Both the position numbers and the translations under genes were made by a program. A stretch of 64,000 bases of DNA from assembly GCA_037954235.1 (NCBI GenBank), contig JBBMOA010000006.1, forward strand, positions 21,201,041-21,265,040, written 5' to 3'. Of this stretch, positions 41,926-53,488 are shown in pieces (the first letter of the stretch is position 1; each line of letters opens with the position of its first letter). The notes beneath the pieces are model-generated. The model did no database searches. It worked only from the letters and a program-made list of their open reading frames with translations, and was not told the origin of the DNA. This DNA comes from Aulostomus chinensis. Taxonomy: Eukaryota; Chordata; Actinopteri; Syngnathiformes; Aulostomidae.

Positions 41926-44900
41926 TTATCCATTCATTTTGCCATCACCTATTTCTGAGCCAACATATGGTCCTTTGCTAGTCATCCAACAGTTATGACA
42001 AAACAAGCTATTTTAGAGCTGTGCTGTCCATTTTGTTTAGAGCATATATGCTTGTGTGTGCAAGTTCTAATGGCTGTGGTTGACAGAGCAGCCTCTGTGA
42101 TCCAGGGTGTGTATATCTATGTGTGTCGTGGGGTGGTGGTTGGTCAGACATTGTGACGTCCAAGACAGAGCTGTCTCTCAGCCATACTGGAGTCAGAGGA
42201 GCTGCTCTCCTTAATCTCAGGGGAGGTTTCTATTGTATCTCTGAACGTGTTGGCGGCACGTTGGGTAACTAGATCACTACACACCCAACACTAAAAAGCT
42301 TACAGTCTGGACTGAAAGCATCTGTGGTCAAGACTTTCTCTCTTCCCTTTCTCTCACTTCTTATCTGTTTCCTTGATTGGATGGTTTTGGGACTACCACT
42401 ATTCACCACACAGACTGACATAGTGAAAGTTCTTTGTTCTTTTCCCTCCATGCTTCTATACATTTAATTTTTTCTGTCTGGTAATGACCATTATGTGAAC
42501 TTTTGTTGCTTCAGAATATCACCTTATACTTTCATAACATTTTGAAACAACTCACAGAAAAGTATCATAACTCAATATTAGAGAAAAAAGAAATCAAGAC
42601 ACAGGTAACTTATCTACTATTGCCTTTTTTAAAGTTAACATAATCTCAAAATTTCCTTTATACCAGGGGTAAGTAATTACATTTTTTAAACAGAACATCA
42701 GATTATCAAAAAGTGGCTAATCAAAGGCTAAAATGTGACACTGATTGATAAATACTGTTAAGTGTTAAAATTTGTTGACCAATGAGTGAAAACTTTATTT
42801 TCAAAAAATGTCGCAAGAGGACAAGTGACTGCAAAATTAGGGCATATAAAGAATAATGGACAACAATAACTTCATCCTGTCTCATATTGCTCAAATTGAA
42901 AGTTTTAATGAATTACCGCTAACTCTGGCAGCAAACTGGCATCAGGGCACTTGAACCAAGCATCGCCTCAAAAGAGAGTTTCCAGTGAATCTCTGAAAGC
43001 ATCTTTGGTGCTTGTGTAGCACAACAGGCCATTCACTGAAGTAATGTTTTTTTTATTTTGGTGAAGGTCTTTACGCACAAGGGGCATGACAAATAAATAA
43101 TGAAAAATTGTGAAAAACTCCCCCGTGAATTGGTTGCATCAAATCTATTCTTGCACTAGCCCATTATTTAGGAAAAAATAACCCTTTCCCTTACATTAAA
43201 GATGAATGCACCACACTTACGCAAGTCTTGATGAGCAGTTGTGGATGGTGTGGAGTTGTGTTTACAGGAAGCACCAAGAATCACCTCCAAGTGCTGTGTA
43301 ATATACATGTCCTTATTTGCATTGCCGGAGTTGAAGAGCATTCCCCAGAGATAAACGTGGGACTACAGAGAGCTCACTCAAAAGTCTACCCTGAAACTTT
43401 TGTGCCCCTTCTCTTGAATTTTGGGCTGTTAGCAAACAGATAATGAAGGAAAAGTGCAAAGAAGTATAGACTCTGAAGTGCTTCCTGCACATCTTCTCTA
43501 CATGTGCACATGACACTTCAGACTCCATGATGCAAGCACTGACAGGCTGGTTTTCTCAGTCTCAAAAGAATGGACCTTATCTACCAGCAGTCTCCAACTA
43601 GGATAAAGGGACCCCTCTGGCATTTACAGGTGATTTCATCAAGTTAAGTACAGCACAATGCAGGCTCAATGATTCTCAAACTATGGTACCACTGATGGTA
43701 CAGAAGCTCCCTAAAAGGGTATGTGGAGGAATCCCTGAAATATTTTTTTCCAAAATGAAACAAGTCAAAAACATTTAAAAACAAAGAATACTATCTAAAC
43801 AGTAGTTTTGAATGAAAACACAAACCAAATTTTATTTCACAGTAAGCTTCTGTCTTGCCTGTAAAATATTGGTGTCAGACCATAACATAGTCATGCTCAT
43901 TCACATCCCGCGCTGACGCATCCAAGGCACCCACTCCTGCTAAAGTTTGCAATAAACGATGCAAGGCAAGACGGTAAGGAGCTATGACTGCAGTCATCTC
44001 CAATTTGTATTCAGTTGGACTGAGGTAGAGCTAAGGATCCATAAAAACAGTCCACCTCAGATGGTACCTTTTGGCAGAAGAAAGACAAATGCGGCAAACG
44101 GAAGCAGTCAAAATTGAAGATTCTAATTGTGATCCTAAAACTGTCTGGTGTGTGTCTCAGTATCACAACATTGTGTGTGGGTTTCAGCAGTTCCTAGCTG
44201 ATGCTGTGTCATCCTGCCCACACGAGAGCAGCACCCACTCCTTCAACTAATGGAAATTGTGTGTCCTGAGTCTGTGCTGTTAAAGGTGATCCAAATCGAA
44301 GTTCCAGCATATCAAAGACACTGCCCAGTTGTTTATTTTCACATATTCAGAAATAATTCAGTGTTTCATCATATAAATATATCAGTCATTGTCAAATTTT
44401 TAATTGTAACCTCAGTTCACTAGACTGACATATACAGTTGAAATCTAATTCAAATTCACGACCTTATTCCATCATGTGTGGAGATGGGGGCATAGACAAA
44501 GACAGAAAAGAGAAAGGGACAGAGAAAGACAAGAAAAGAGGGAGCGACGACAATGAGAGTGAGAAAGAAGGGGAAGAGATAATGACAGACAGCCATGAAC
44601 AAGACAGGAGACATGCAGGCACAGAGAAAGACAGAGGGACAGGGGATGGGGACAATTAAAACCCAACACACAAAAACAGCAGCAAGGCTAGTGAAACAAC
44701 TATCAAAAATAACATTTACCAGCCACCAAAGCAGTAAATGATTACTTAAACCAATACTGACTCAAGGTGACAGCCTGAGCCTCTACAGGTCCAAAACCTC
44801 CTCCAGCAGTAGCATTAGTCAGGAATCCGGAAGGGCAAGAAAACAGTGTTTTTGTGTTGTTTATGCTTTTTGTTTCAAGTTCTTGTTTGCTCTTTATTAG

Positions 44901-45223
44901 GAGTGATTAATTTATCAATTAACCTTCAACAGCCTATTGTGTTTACTCCTCCTTTTAGTGGAGTTGATTTTGGGATATTTTTTAATTTTTCATAACCATG
45001 CCTCTTCCCATATGGAAGAGGGGTGATCCAATAAGTTCATATCCTATTTTTTGTTCCTCGATCTCGGAGTCACCTGGAAACCTTCAATAAAGCTTTCACT
45101 GAAACACCTGAACCCTGTGTCCAAGCCTGTTTGTGATACAGAGGGGAGTGACTCTGCAGACACAGTCACCACATGTTGAGAGAACCATAAGTGATGACTG
45201 AGCCAGATTAATATTGTACGTGT
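41926..45223. other. Long unassigned AT-rich interval
   Basis: About 3.3 kb without recognised genes or repeat families. It contains a purine-rich tract (44490-44660, many aga and aaag units, encoding only low-complexity KDRKEKG-type readings). A possible LTR-like 3' end near 45085-45150 (aataaagctttcactg) is too weak to call. Confidence 0.4.
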
Positions 45224-45285
45224 CTATTTTGGGTTTTTTTTCGAAAAAAAAATTCTATAGACTCGACCAGAAAAACCCAAAATAG
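45224..45285. repeat. Perfect 15-bp hairpin
   Basis: CTATTTTGGGTTTTT at 45224-45238 is exactly complementary to AAAAACCCAAAATAG at 45271-45285, with a 32-base loop that is itself T-rich then A-rich. Confidence 0.9.
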
Positions 45286-45369
45286 AGCAACTCTAGAGAT
45301 ATCTCGTAGATGAAAAGCATGTTTCAGTTTTGAGGTGGTAATGTGTTGTTTTTATTAAAATCCGGTGCC

Positions 45370-46097
45370 AAGATTATCATTCACTGACTTTATGTATTCA
45401 GACAAGTATTCAGTAGAAGGTAAATGTTGACAAAAAATAGATTTACCAAGATTTACGAAAATCTATCCTTTGGGAGAGGTTTACTAACGAACAATCTCAG
45501 ACATCTTGTTTCTTGTATCTACCAAGTACTGCTATAAAGAAATAACACACTGATGATTTTTAGGTTTCATCCATCCTTTTTCTTCCACTTATTCCTATTA
45601 AGGGTCGCAGGGGGGCTGAAGCCGATCCCTGTGGCTACGGACGAAAGGCAGGGTACACCCTGGACAGGTCGCCAGTCCATCGCAGGGCCAACACATATAG
45701 TCAGACAACCATTCACACTCACAGTCATACTTACAGACAATTCAGAGTATCCAATTTGCTTAGTCCCCAATTGCATGTCTTTGGACGGTGGGAGGGAGCC
45801 AGAGTACCCAGAGAGAACCCACGCAGGCACAGAGAGAACATGCAAACTCCACACAGAAAAATCCCGTGCCCAAGCCAGGACTCGAACCCGGAAACCTTCT
45901 TGCTGTGAGGCAACAGTGCTAACTGTCATTAGTACACCACCATGCCGCCCAACTTTGACAATTCAGATTAGAATTCAGAGTAAGGACCAGAAGGCTGGTA
46001 CACGATAATAAATAAAAGTGGCTGTAGAGTTTTCCCGGCTGGATGTGACAAATTGAGAATCAGGCTTTCAAATTAATTGAAACTTATTTTCGGTTTG
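45370..46097. repeat. Left arm of a long inverted repeat
   Basis: Pairs with 47094-47815 in reverse complement. In order the arm has about 200 bases of unknown sequence, the SINE copy e and a piece of LINE endonuclease. The arms are 728 and 722 bp and close to identical apart from scattered substitutions and small gaps. The 996-bp spacer (46098-47093) differs. Confidence 0.9.
45568..45950 (-). mobile_element. tRNA-headed SINE, copy (e), in left arm
   Basis: Minus-strand copy: head at 45950 (ggcggcatggtggtgtacta), body, and ATGG-type tail at 45568. It is the inverted partner of copy f at 47241-47617. Confidence 0.9.
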
Positions 46098-46377
46098 GAA
46101 TTTTTTTTCTAAACTTTTGTCAAAAATAGCAACTCCACCTCCTTGGCCAGAGCCTCGAGGGGTATGAGTGTTTGTGACTGGGAGGAGTGGATTCATTTAG
46201 GCTAACATACTCATCATCACACAGCCAGGTTTCAGTGAGACAGAGCAGGTCAATCCAATTGTTAGATATGAATTAATTCACTAATTAAGTTTTTGGCATC
46301 AGGGAGCTGAAATGTAATCGTCCACATCTAATTTTGATATTCTTTTGAAATAATTTAATGGTTGTGTTAATTTTGAC
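45951..46377 (-). pseudogene. L2-type LINE endonuclease start (copy F, 5' piece)
   Basis: Minus-strand readings from 46377: RCGRLHFSSLMPKT, then WIDLLCLTETWLCDDEYVSL, NESTPPSHKHSYPS and the scraps VSINLKA and LLVLTLNSNLNCQS next to the SINE. This is the first part of an endonuclease domain, with stops. It directly follows, on the minus strand, the C-terminal RT piece at 46378-46810, which is the wrong order for one element. Confidence 0.65.
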
Positions 46378-46810
46378 AGTTTTGAGATGGTTCCACAGGA
46401 GGGGATATTGATAGCTGAGGGCTCTGGCTCCCATTCTACTTTTAGAATCTCTTGGAACCACAAGTAACCCTGCATCCTAGGAGCGAAGGGATCAACTTGG
46501 GTAAAAGGAGACTATGAGCTCTGTCAAATATGAAGGTGCCTGATTTTTGAGGACTTTGTATGCTAGGAGTATTTTAAATTCTATTCTGAATTTGACAGGG
46601 GGCAAATGCAGAGAAGCCAGTACAGGATAGACATGGTCGCTTCTCCCACTTCTGGTCAACAATGGAACAAAATATGGAGCATCCACACAGTGATGATACA
46701 AAGGACTACAACTACATCCCTGATCTGTAGGAAATTGAGGTCCAACAAGTGGTTCCCCAAAAAACATCAAGGCTATCAAGGAGACTTTGCCCAAGTGTAG
46801 CGATATCACC
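46378..46810 (-). pseudogene. L2-type LINE RT C-terminus (copy F, 3' piece)
   Basis: The minus-strand ORF 46492-46809 has SGRSDHVYPVLASLHLPPVK, FRIEFKILLAYKVLKNQAPS and YLTELIVSFYPS, then LGCRVTCGSKRF and the end of the LINE in another frame. It joins the endonuclease piece at about 46378, so two ends of a LINE are adjacent in the order 3' piece then 5' piece. Confidence 0.65.
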
Positions 46811-47093
46811 AGCAGAGATTACATGAAGAGAACTACTTACACAAAATGGAGTGCAAAAGCTGGAGACTATATTGCACACAAGTTCATGAAGAAATTTTTC
46901 TTCTTCTTGTAATCACATTATGCAATATAATTTTAATTCATTACATCTGCAGAATGTAGATATTTTACAATTTATCTGCAGTTTTTCATTTCAGCGAGAC
47001 AAGCACAATTGTTCATATGTTTTTTATCATGGCAACACATTTGGTCTAAAATGAAACAAAAATAAAGGTGTCACGGTGGTGCAGTGGATAGCA
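46811..47093. other. Remainder of the inverted-repeat spacer
   Basis: AT-rich and unassigned up to about 47066, where the SINE head recurs for 27 bases (gtcacggtggtgcagtggat) and is cut off by the right arm at 47094. Confidence 0.5.
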
Positions 47094-47815
47094 CAAACCC
47101 AAAATAAGTTTCAATTCATTTGAAAGCCTGATACTCAGTTTGTCACATCCAGCCTGGAAAACTCTTCAGCCACTTTTATTTATTATCGTGTACCAGCCTC
47201 CTGGTCCTTACTCTGAATTCTTATCTGAATTGTCAAAGTTGGGCGGCATGGTGGTGTAGTGCTTAGCACTGTCACCTCACAGCAAGAAGGTTCTGGGTTT
47301 GAGTCCTTGGCTTGGGCACGGGATCTTTCTGTGTGGAGTTTGCATGTTCTCTCTGTGCCTGCGTGGGTTCTCTCTGGGTACTCTGGTTCCCTCCCACCGT
47401 CCAAAGACATGCAATTGGGGACTAAGCAAATTGGATACTCTGAATTGTCTGTAAGTATGACTGTGAGTGTGAATGGTTGTCTGACTATATGTGTTGGCCC
47501 TGCGATGGACTGGCGACCTGTCCAGGGTGTACCCTGCCTTTCGTCCGTAGCCACAGGGATCGGCTTCAGCCCCCCTGCGACCCTTAATAGGAATAAGTGG
47601 AAGAAAAAGGATGGATGAAACCTAAAAATCATCAGTGTGTTATTTCTTTATAGCAGTACTTGGTAGATACAAGAAATTAGATGTCTGAGATTGTCCATTA
47701 GTAAAATTCTACCAAAGGATAGATTTTGGTCAATCTTGGTAAATCTATTTTTTGTCAACATTTACCATCTACTGAATACTTTTCTGAATACATAAAGTCA
47801 GTGAATGATAATCTT
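47094..47815. repeat. Right arm of the long inverted repeat
   Basis: Reverse complement of 45370-46097: LINE endonuclease piece (47094-47240), SINE f (47241-47617) and about 200 bases of unknown sequence ending gtgaatgataatctt. Confidence 0.9.
47241..47617 (+). mobile_element. tRNA-headed SINE, copy (f), in right arm
   Basis: Complete head (ggcggcatggtggtgtagtg), middle (ttctgtgtggagtttgcatg), body (cctgcgatggactggcgacc) and short ATGG tail. Confidence 0.9.
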
Positions 47816-49388
47816 AACCAGCCCATAGCCGCTGGAATAGGCTCCAGCCCCCCGCCCCCCCGACCCTTAACAGGAACAAGCGGACCCAATGGACTCAATT
47901 GCTCCACTACGAAAGAGACCTATAAATCCAAGGAAACAAGCACCTTGGTACAATTCCGCTGTCAGACAGCTTAAACAAAAAACTCAGAAACTGGAGAGAA
48001 TCTGGCGCTCCTCCAAACTGGAGGAATAATATATAGTCTGGCAAGATAGCCTTAAAACCTATAGAAAAGCCCTTCATAAAACGAGAGCAGCCTACTACTC
48101 TGCACTAATTGAGGAACACAAGAACCACCCTAGGTTCCTCTTCAGTACTGTAACCAGACTGACAGAGAGCCACAGCTCTTTGGAACCAAGTATTCCTGTT
48201 TCCCTGGGTAGCAAAGATTTCATGGACTTCTTCAATGACAAAATTCTACTTATTAGAGACAAAATTCTTCTCCTCCTACCATCAGCTGACAACAAGGCAC
48301 CTATAACCCCAGAAACCTCAGAGGCAGCTGTAGAACCAGACAGATGCTTTGATGGTTTTTCTCCCATTAGCCTTCATGAGTTTAGTACAATAATTTCGTC
48401 CTCTAAATCATCCACCTGTCTCCTGGACCCCATCCTAACTAAGCTGCTTAAAGAGTCTCTACCCCAGTCAGGCCCTCTCTCTTAAATATAATCAATGTGT
48501 CACTGTTATCTGGTTATGTCCCACAGTCCTTTACAGTAGCAGTAATTAAACCCCTTCTCAAAAAACAAAAACAAAAACAAAAACCCTGGATCCAGAAGTT
48601 TTGGTCATCTACAGACCAATATCAAATCTTCCTCTTCTCTCCAAAATTCTGGAGAAAGCAGTCGCTAAAGAGCTTTGTGACTCTCTCCACAGCAACAGCT
48701 TAGTAAAGGATTTCCAGTCAGGTTTCAGGGTTCATCATTAGCAAGTTAGCAATGACCTCCTACTGGCATCAGATGAGGCACTCATCTCTGTGCTGGTCTT
48801 GTTAGATCTCAGTGCAGCTTTTGACACCGTTGACCACCATATCCTTCTACAGAGATTGGAACATGTCATTGGCATTAAAGGAACTGCACTAAACTGGTTT
48901 AGATCATATTTAGTTCTTAGTATTTATTCACTAATGATAATCCTTCTGGAACCACTACAGTCAGTTATGGTGTTCCACAAGGCTCTGTGCTTGGACCAGT
49001 CCTCTTCACACTAAACCTGCTTCCTCTAGGTCACATTATAAGGAAACACGATTAATTTTCACTGTTATGCAGACAATACACAGCTGTACTTATCAATGCA
49101 TCCACATGAAACAAATCAGCTGAGTAAACTGGAGGCCTGTCGAAAGGAATTAAAAACATGCATGACCCATAATTTCCTTTAATTAAACTCGGACAAAACT
49201 GAAGTTATTGTGCTGGGTTCAAAACACCTTAGAAACACCCGATCTAATGAGATAGGGTGATGCCATCCAGGGTACCTGTCATTTAACATCAACATTAAGC
49301 AAATCTCTAGGACTGCTTTCTTTCATTTACGTAATATTGCTAAGCTCTGACATATCCTGTCTCAAATAGATGCAGAAAAACGAGTCCA
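47816..49388 (+). pseudogene. L2-type LINE linker and RT (copy C), broken
   Basis: After a 67-base SINE scrap (47820-47886) the LINE continues: LKTYRKALHKTRAAYYSALI and EEHKNHPRFLFSTVTRLTES in ORF-like stretches; SSSKSSTCLLDPILTKLLKE, ending at TAA (48483-48485); SLLSGYVPQSFTVAVIKPLL; ALISVLVLLDLSAAFDTVDH (motif A, about 48800); VFHKALCLDQSS; and the polymerase box, decayed near 49060. The C-terminal readings ISRTAFFHLRNIAKL and ILSQIDAEKR end at about 49386 where a SINE begins. At least five frame breaks; dead. Confidence 0.75.
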
Positions 49389-49391
49389 TTA

Positions 49392-50035
49392 GTCCGGGGT
49401 ATACCCTGGACAGGTCGCCAGTCCATCGCAGGGCCAACATACTGTATATAGACAGACAACCATTCACACTCACAGTCATACCTATGGTCAATTTAGAGTA
49501 TCCAAGTAGCCTAGTCAAGCTGGCTTGCTCTCCCTGCCTCCCCTACCAGAAGCTTCCTTCTTCAACTGTTATTAACATTTCCGTGTTTCCCACATTTTGT
49601 ATTGTAAACTGTTTTCTTGTCTGTAACAATATCTACTGCACGTCTGTCCGTCCTGGGTGAGGGATCCCTCCTCTGTTGCTCACCCTGAGGTTTCTCAGAT
49701 TTTTCCCTGTTAAAAGGGTTTTCTATGGAGTTTTTCCTCAGTCGATGTGAGGGTCTAAGGGCAGAGGATGTTGTTACGATGCCATGTGAAGCCCTTTGAG
49801 ACAAACTGTTTGTGAAAACGGGCTATACAAATAAAATTGCCTTGCCTTGCCTTGCCTAGTCCCCTCTTGCATGTCTTTGGACTATGGGGGGAAGCCGGAG
49901 TACCCAGAGAGAACCCACTCAGGCACAGGGAGAACATGCAAACTCCACACAGAAAGATCTCGTGCCCGAGCCAGGACTCGAACCCGGAACCCTCTTGCTG
50001 TGAGGCGACAGTGCTAACCTCTGCACCACCATGCC
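49392..50035 (-). mobile_element. tRNA-headed SINE (h), interrupted by a LINE tail
   Basis: Body part at 49392-49517 and head part at 49855-50035 together make one minus-strand SINE. They are separated by the 337-bp LINE 3' UTR at 49518-49854. Bases cctagtc occur at both junctions, as expected for a short target duplication. Confidence 0.85.
49518..49854 (+). mobile_element. L2-type LINE 3' UTR inserted in a SINE
   Basis: Same sequence as the 3' UTR of copy A (36595-36930, other strand), from aagctggcttgctctccctg to the tail ccttgccttgccttgcc. A severely 5'-truncated LINE copy with no coding sequence. Confidence 0.85.
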
Positions 50036-50049
50036 GCTCAATCATACTC

Positions 50050-50517
50050 ATATGTGTTACTAAATCATCTTCTTCTCCAGAGCCTTCAGGCTCCCCACAT
50101 CCCAGATCCCGGGTGCTGCTGGAGGAGGCTACAGACTTGAAGAGGCTCAAGCAGCCCCTCGTATCACCCCTGCTCACGTCCCTCTGTCCATCAGTCTCTG
50201 TCCCTCTCTTTCCTTCTGTATATTGTATCTGTCTTCCTCCTTTATCTGTCTTTGTCTCTGCCCTGCCCTCCTGCTCTCTGTCCCCCCAACCGGTCAAAGC
50301 AGAAGGCCATCCCCATTGAGTCTGGATCTGCTCGACTTTCCTGCTTGTTAAAAGGAAGGTTTTTGTCACCACTGTTGCAGCATGTGCTTGCTCATGGAGA
50401 ATTGTTGGGTGTAAATTCATTGAAGGATTGTAGTACTAGACCTGCTCTACTCGTAAAGTGTCATGAGATAACTTTTGTTGTGATTTGGCACGATACAAAT
50501 AAAATTGACTTGACTTG
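50050..50517 (+). mobile_element. LINE 3' UTR of another L2-type family
   Basis: Ends ataaaattgacttgacttgac with the repeat tail ttgac. It carries the blocks tgctcatggagaattgttgg and gataacttttgttgtgattt that recur at 59540-59713. The pyrimidine-rich start (50150-50280) reads as low complexity only. The family differs from that of copy A. Confidence 0.65.
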
Positions 50518-50739
50518 ACTATGTTAAGTGACATCCGGTGACATGGAGCCCTGTAGCACCCAATGAACTTTTGCAGTATGCAGAGAATTTTGAGAGAATG
50601 AAAGAAAAGTCTGAACAGAGAAAACAGAATTAACTTCAAGACGCTGCCCTCAGCTTCTGTCAGAGCAGTACACAGAACAATGGGAGGACAGGTGGTAGAC
50701 TGGGAGGTAGAGGATGTAATGGGGGTGGCTGAGGCTATA

Positions 50740-50860
50740 GAGGTGAGGACAGATGCTACGCATGTAGACAAGTGGGTCATACGGCACGTTTTTGCAACTG
50801 AGCAGATAACATGAGGTGCAACGAATGTGGCCGACATGGACACAAAGTATGCTATTGCAG
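50740..50860 (+). pseudogene. ERV nucleocapsid zinc knuckles
   Basis: Two CX2CX4HX4C knuckles can be read: one at 50753-50795 (CYACRQVGHTARFC) and one at 50817-50858 (CNECGRHGHKVCYC). They are in different frames, so a frameshift lies between them. Confidence 0.7.
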
Positions 50861-51006
50861 AATAAACTGGAATCAGAACAGTGGATTTCTTTCACAGCAA
50901 CATAACCATGGCCCTGTGTGGCCTCAACATGCAAACAATGCATAGGACAGGGAGAACTTGATACAGGGAGCGCTGGAGCCCTACAATAACACTTCTGATT
51001 TGCTTT

Positions 51007-51225
51007 TTGAAATGTACCCTCAACTCACATCAAATCAAACAAACAACACAACCTAAACTTTTTCTCTCTGTAAACAGTGAATTGTTGTCATTTTTGGTTG
51101 ATACAAGGACAGATATTAGCAGAATAGGGAAACAGGATAGCAATAAGTTTGCACCTTATGAAAGTGGGAAAACAGTGGACGTAACAGGTGCATTGGGGTC
51201 AATTTGTAACAGAGACCATGGCTAA
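51007..51225 (+). pseudogene. ERV aspartic protease fragment
   Basis: The short ORF carries LLSFLVDTRTDISRIG, the protease active-site region, with DTR where DTG is required. The ORF ends at 51225 and decayed downstream readings continue to about 51400. The active site is therefore already lost. Confidence 0.65.
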
Positions 51226-51435
51226 GCCATTAATGGTGGGATATGAACATGATAAATTCTAACATTCTTTCATCCTCAGCCATTTTTGCCGCGAAAATTT
51301 ATTGGGATGGGTTTTTTATGTAAATTGAACCTTACAGTTACTCTTAGCATGGGGGGAGTTGGGTTAGAAGGACTTTTTTTTGTCAGAAAGCATGGCCCAC
51401 ATGAATAGGATTCGAAAGTAAATCTCCTAAAAAAT

Positions 51436-51918
51436 GTGTTTGAAACACCAGTCCCGATTCAAGGAAAGGCAGAGACACCAGAATATTTGTGCTGTGTCAA
51501 TGCAAGTTTCACAGAAATTCCACCTCTGGAGTTTTTATACAAATGCTACCAATTAAATGATAAAGTAGATTTGATTAAAGTGGTTTGCATTCTTTCCAGC
51601 AGATATTACTCCGCTGGAGTGGTAGACCTAACACCAGGTCTAAAGGCTTTGCTTACTAATGTTGATTCTTATCCAGTTGTGGCTTTGGCAAAGACAAAGA
51701 GTGAATGGAATGAAAAAGGACCTTGGGTAAAACCATGTGTGAATCTAAATCACTTGGCACCCCCCCTTTTGTTTCATTCAGCAACACAAAACACATATTT
51801 CCACCAGAAACACAGGTCTGTGACAGTGATTCCTACATACAGAACAATTTTTGTACAACCAGAACCAGTACAGCAGAGGAAAAATGTAACCCTGGCTCCT
51901 CAAGAAAATATTTATTAA
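51436..51918 (+). pseudogene. ERV pol linker between protease and RT
   Basis: A 160-codon stretch with no stop that encodes FETPVPIQGKAETPEYLCCV and SAGVVDLTPGLKALLTNVDS. It lies between the protease and the RT start and has no catalytic motif. I take it as the inter-domain part of pol. If it is not, it is an unknown ORF. Confidence 0.45.
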
Positions 51919-51999
51919 GCCGTACCAGAAACACTGCGAGCAACATGACAGCACATTGTCCACTGCTGCATTGTTGACTATACAGAGTAAGACATCACA

Positions 52000-52215
52000 T
52001 TACCGATCAAACGCACGGTACTCTTTATCAAAAGAAGCAGAAAGGAATAGAGTCAAAATTCAATGCTTTGCTTGATGAAGGAGTAATTTTGCCATGTCCT
52101 TTTCCCCCTTGTAACACCTCATTTCTACCCATTCGGAAAAAAGTTAAGATGTGGAGATTTGTGCAAGATCTGAGAATGGTAAACCACTACGTATTACCAA
52201 ATTTATATAACACAA
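52000..52215 (+). pseudogene. ERV reverse transcriptase N-terminal fragment
   Basis: One frame gives SKFNALLDEGVILPCPFPPC, NTSFLPIRKKVKMWRFVQDL and RMVNHYVLPN. It is the RT entry region only; motif A and the YxDD box are deleted, and RNase H sequence follows within 100 bases. Confidence 0.7.
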
Positions 52216-52249
52216 GAAGTTGATACTGAATTTACTGGAGGCCATCATG

Positions 52250-52456
52250 CATCCTTAAGCAGTACCTGTGATGAAATGCACAGCTCACATCAGCAGTAAA
52301 GATGTAGTGAGCTTGGCAAATGCCAGGGCTGATGCGGCTGCAAAGAGAGCTGCAGACAGAGGGGAGTGCATTCCTGCTGAATTACTAGAGTCGTCTCACA
52401 CATTGCATGTTTTTCCAAATTTACAAATACCAGAGGAAGTGACATCGAAGCATTAA
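52250..52456 (+). pseudogene. ERV RNase H C-terminal fragment
   Basis: The reading AVPVMKCTAHISSKDVVSLA followed by NARADAAAKRAADRGECIP is the last part of a retroviral RNase H (the histidine and final aspartate region). The stop is at 52454-52456. Confidence 0.65.
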
Positions 52457-52599
52457 AACAATCCCAATAGGCAGCAGATGGCAAAGAAAGGAGGTGGATG
52501 AACCGTATGCAAAGTACAACAGGCAGACCAGTGCTTCCAAAGTCATGTTTTCACATCATTGCAAAGCTATCCCATGGCATAGACCACACAAATGTAAGT

Positions 52600-53240
52600 G
52601 CTATGAATCAGAGTAAACAAGATTTATTTAGCTCCAGGGTTCACTACAGTTGCAACTGCTTATTGTGAATTGTCCCTTGTATGTTTAAAGCATAACACTG
52701 TGCACTTACAATCCAAATCAGAGGAGGGCACCACCCGCTAATCCAAAATCTTTTTGAACATGTGATGATGGATTTTATTCAATTAAAAAATGCAGAGGCT
52801 ATGAATATTGTTTGGTATTGGTTGACATGTTTTTAAAATGGCCCGAATGTTATCCAGTGAGACATGCAAATGCCTTATCATTAGCCAAAGCTTTGATTAA
52901 AGATATAGTTCCAGGGTGGGTTGTGCCTAAGAAATTGACAGACAAGGAAGCGCATTTTGTGAACAAAATTATCAAAGTGCTGTCTGACGAATTACAAATT
53001 TAAAACTCATTGAGTATATCACCCACAGAGCGCAGGCACTGTGGAAAGAGTTAACAGAATGTTGAAATCCAAATTCACCAAAATCACAGCCTCAAAAGGC
53101 ACAGTACCTCTGGCTTTGTTTCATCTCAGAGCAGAGGAGGTAGATGGCACAATTTGTGTTCTGTGTCTTAGTAGGTGGTGTTGGCCCTTGCTCAGAGTTT
53201 CCAAGACAAACACCCAGTTGAACCCATGGCTACATTGAAA
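52600..53240 (+). pseudogene. ERV integrase fragment
   Basis: Readings in order: FTTVATAYCELSLVCLKHNT (zinc-binding CxxC end, 52640), VLVDMFLKWPECYPVRHANA (first catalytic Asp, 52815), KKLTDKEAHFVNKIIKVLSD (second Asp, about 52935) and SAGTVERVNRMLKSKFTKIT with the catalytic Glu (about 53040). TAA at 53001-53003 and frame shifts separate them. The C-terminal domain is unreadable. Confidence 0.7.
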
Positions 53241-53488
53241 AGGCAGGACCCCAGAGCATGGAAGTTTATAAAGAAGGGTGTTCCCGGAGATACTTAGGTG
53301 GAAATTATTTTCCTTGTGTTAGATACAGCATGATTCCAAACCCAGATTTCAATATTTCTCTCCCTGGGCATGTATTGGGTATGCAGTAGAATGGGATATT
53401 CATACTGCCCAGCTCATGCCCTCGGAAAGTGTTGTATAGCAACTGTCCCTCCTATGTATGATCGCACAAAAATCATTTTTCAACCCTA

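Noticed and set aside
44438..44671. Lysine/glutamate-rich ORF (plus) and serine/leucine/cysteine-rich ORFs (minus)
   Set aside because: Both come from a purine-rich simple tract; low complexity and no homology expected.
45085..45150. aataaagctttcactg as a solo-LTR 3' end
   Set aside because: No TG start, no inverted ends and no partner could be found.
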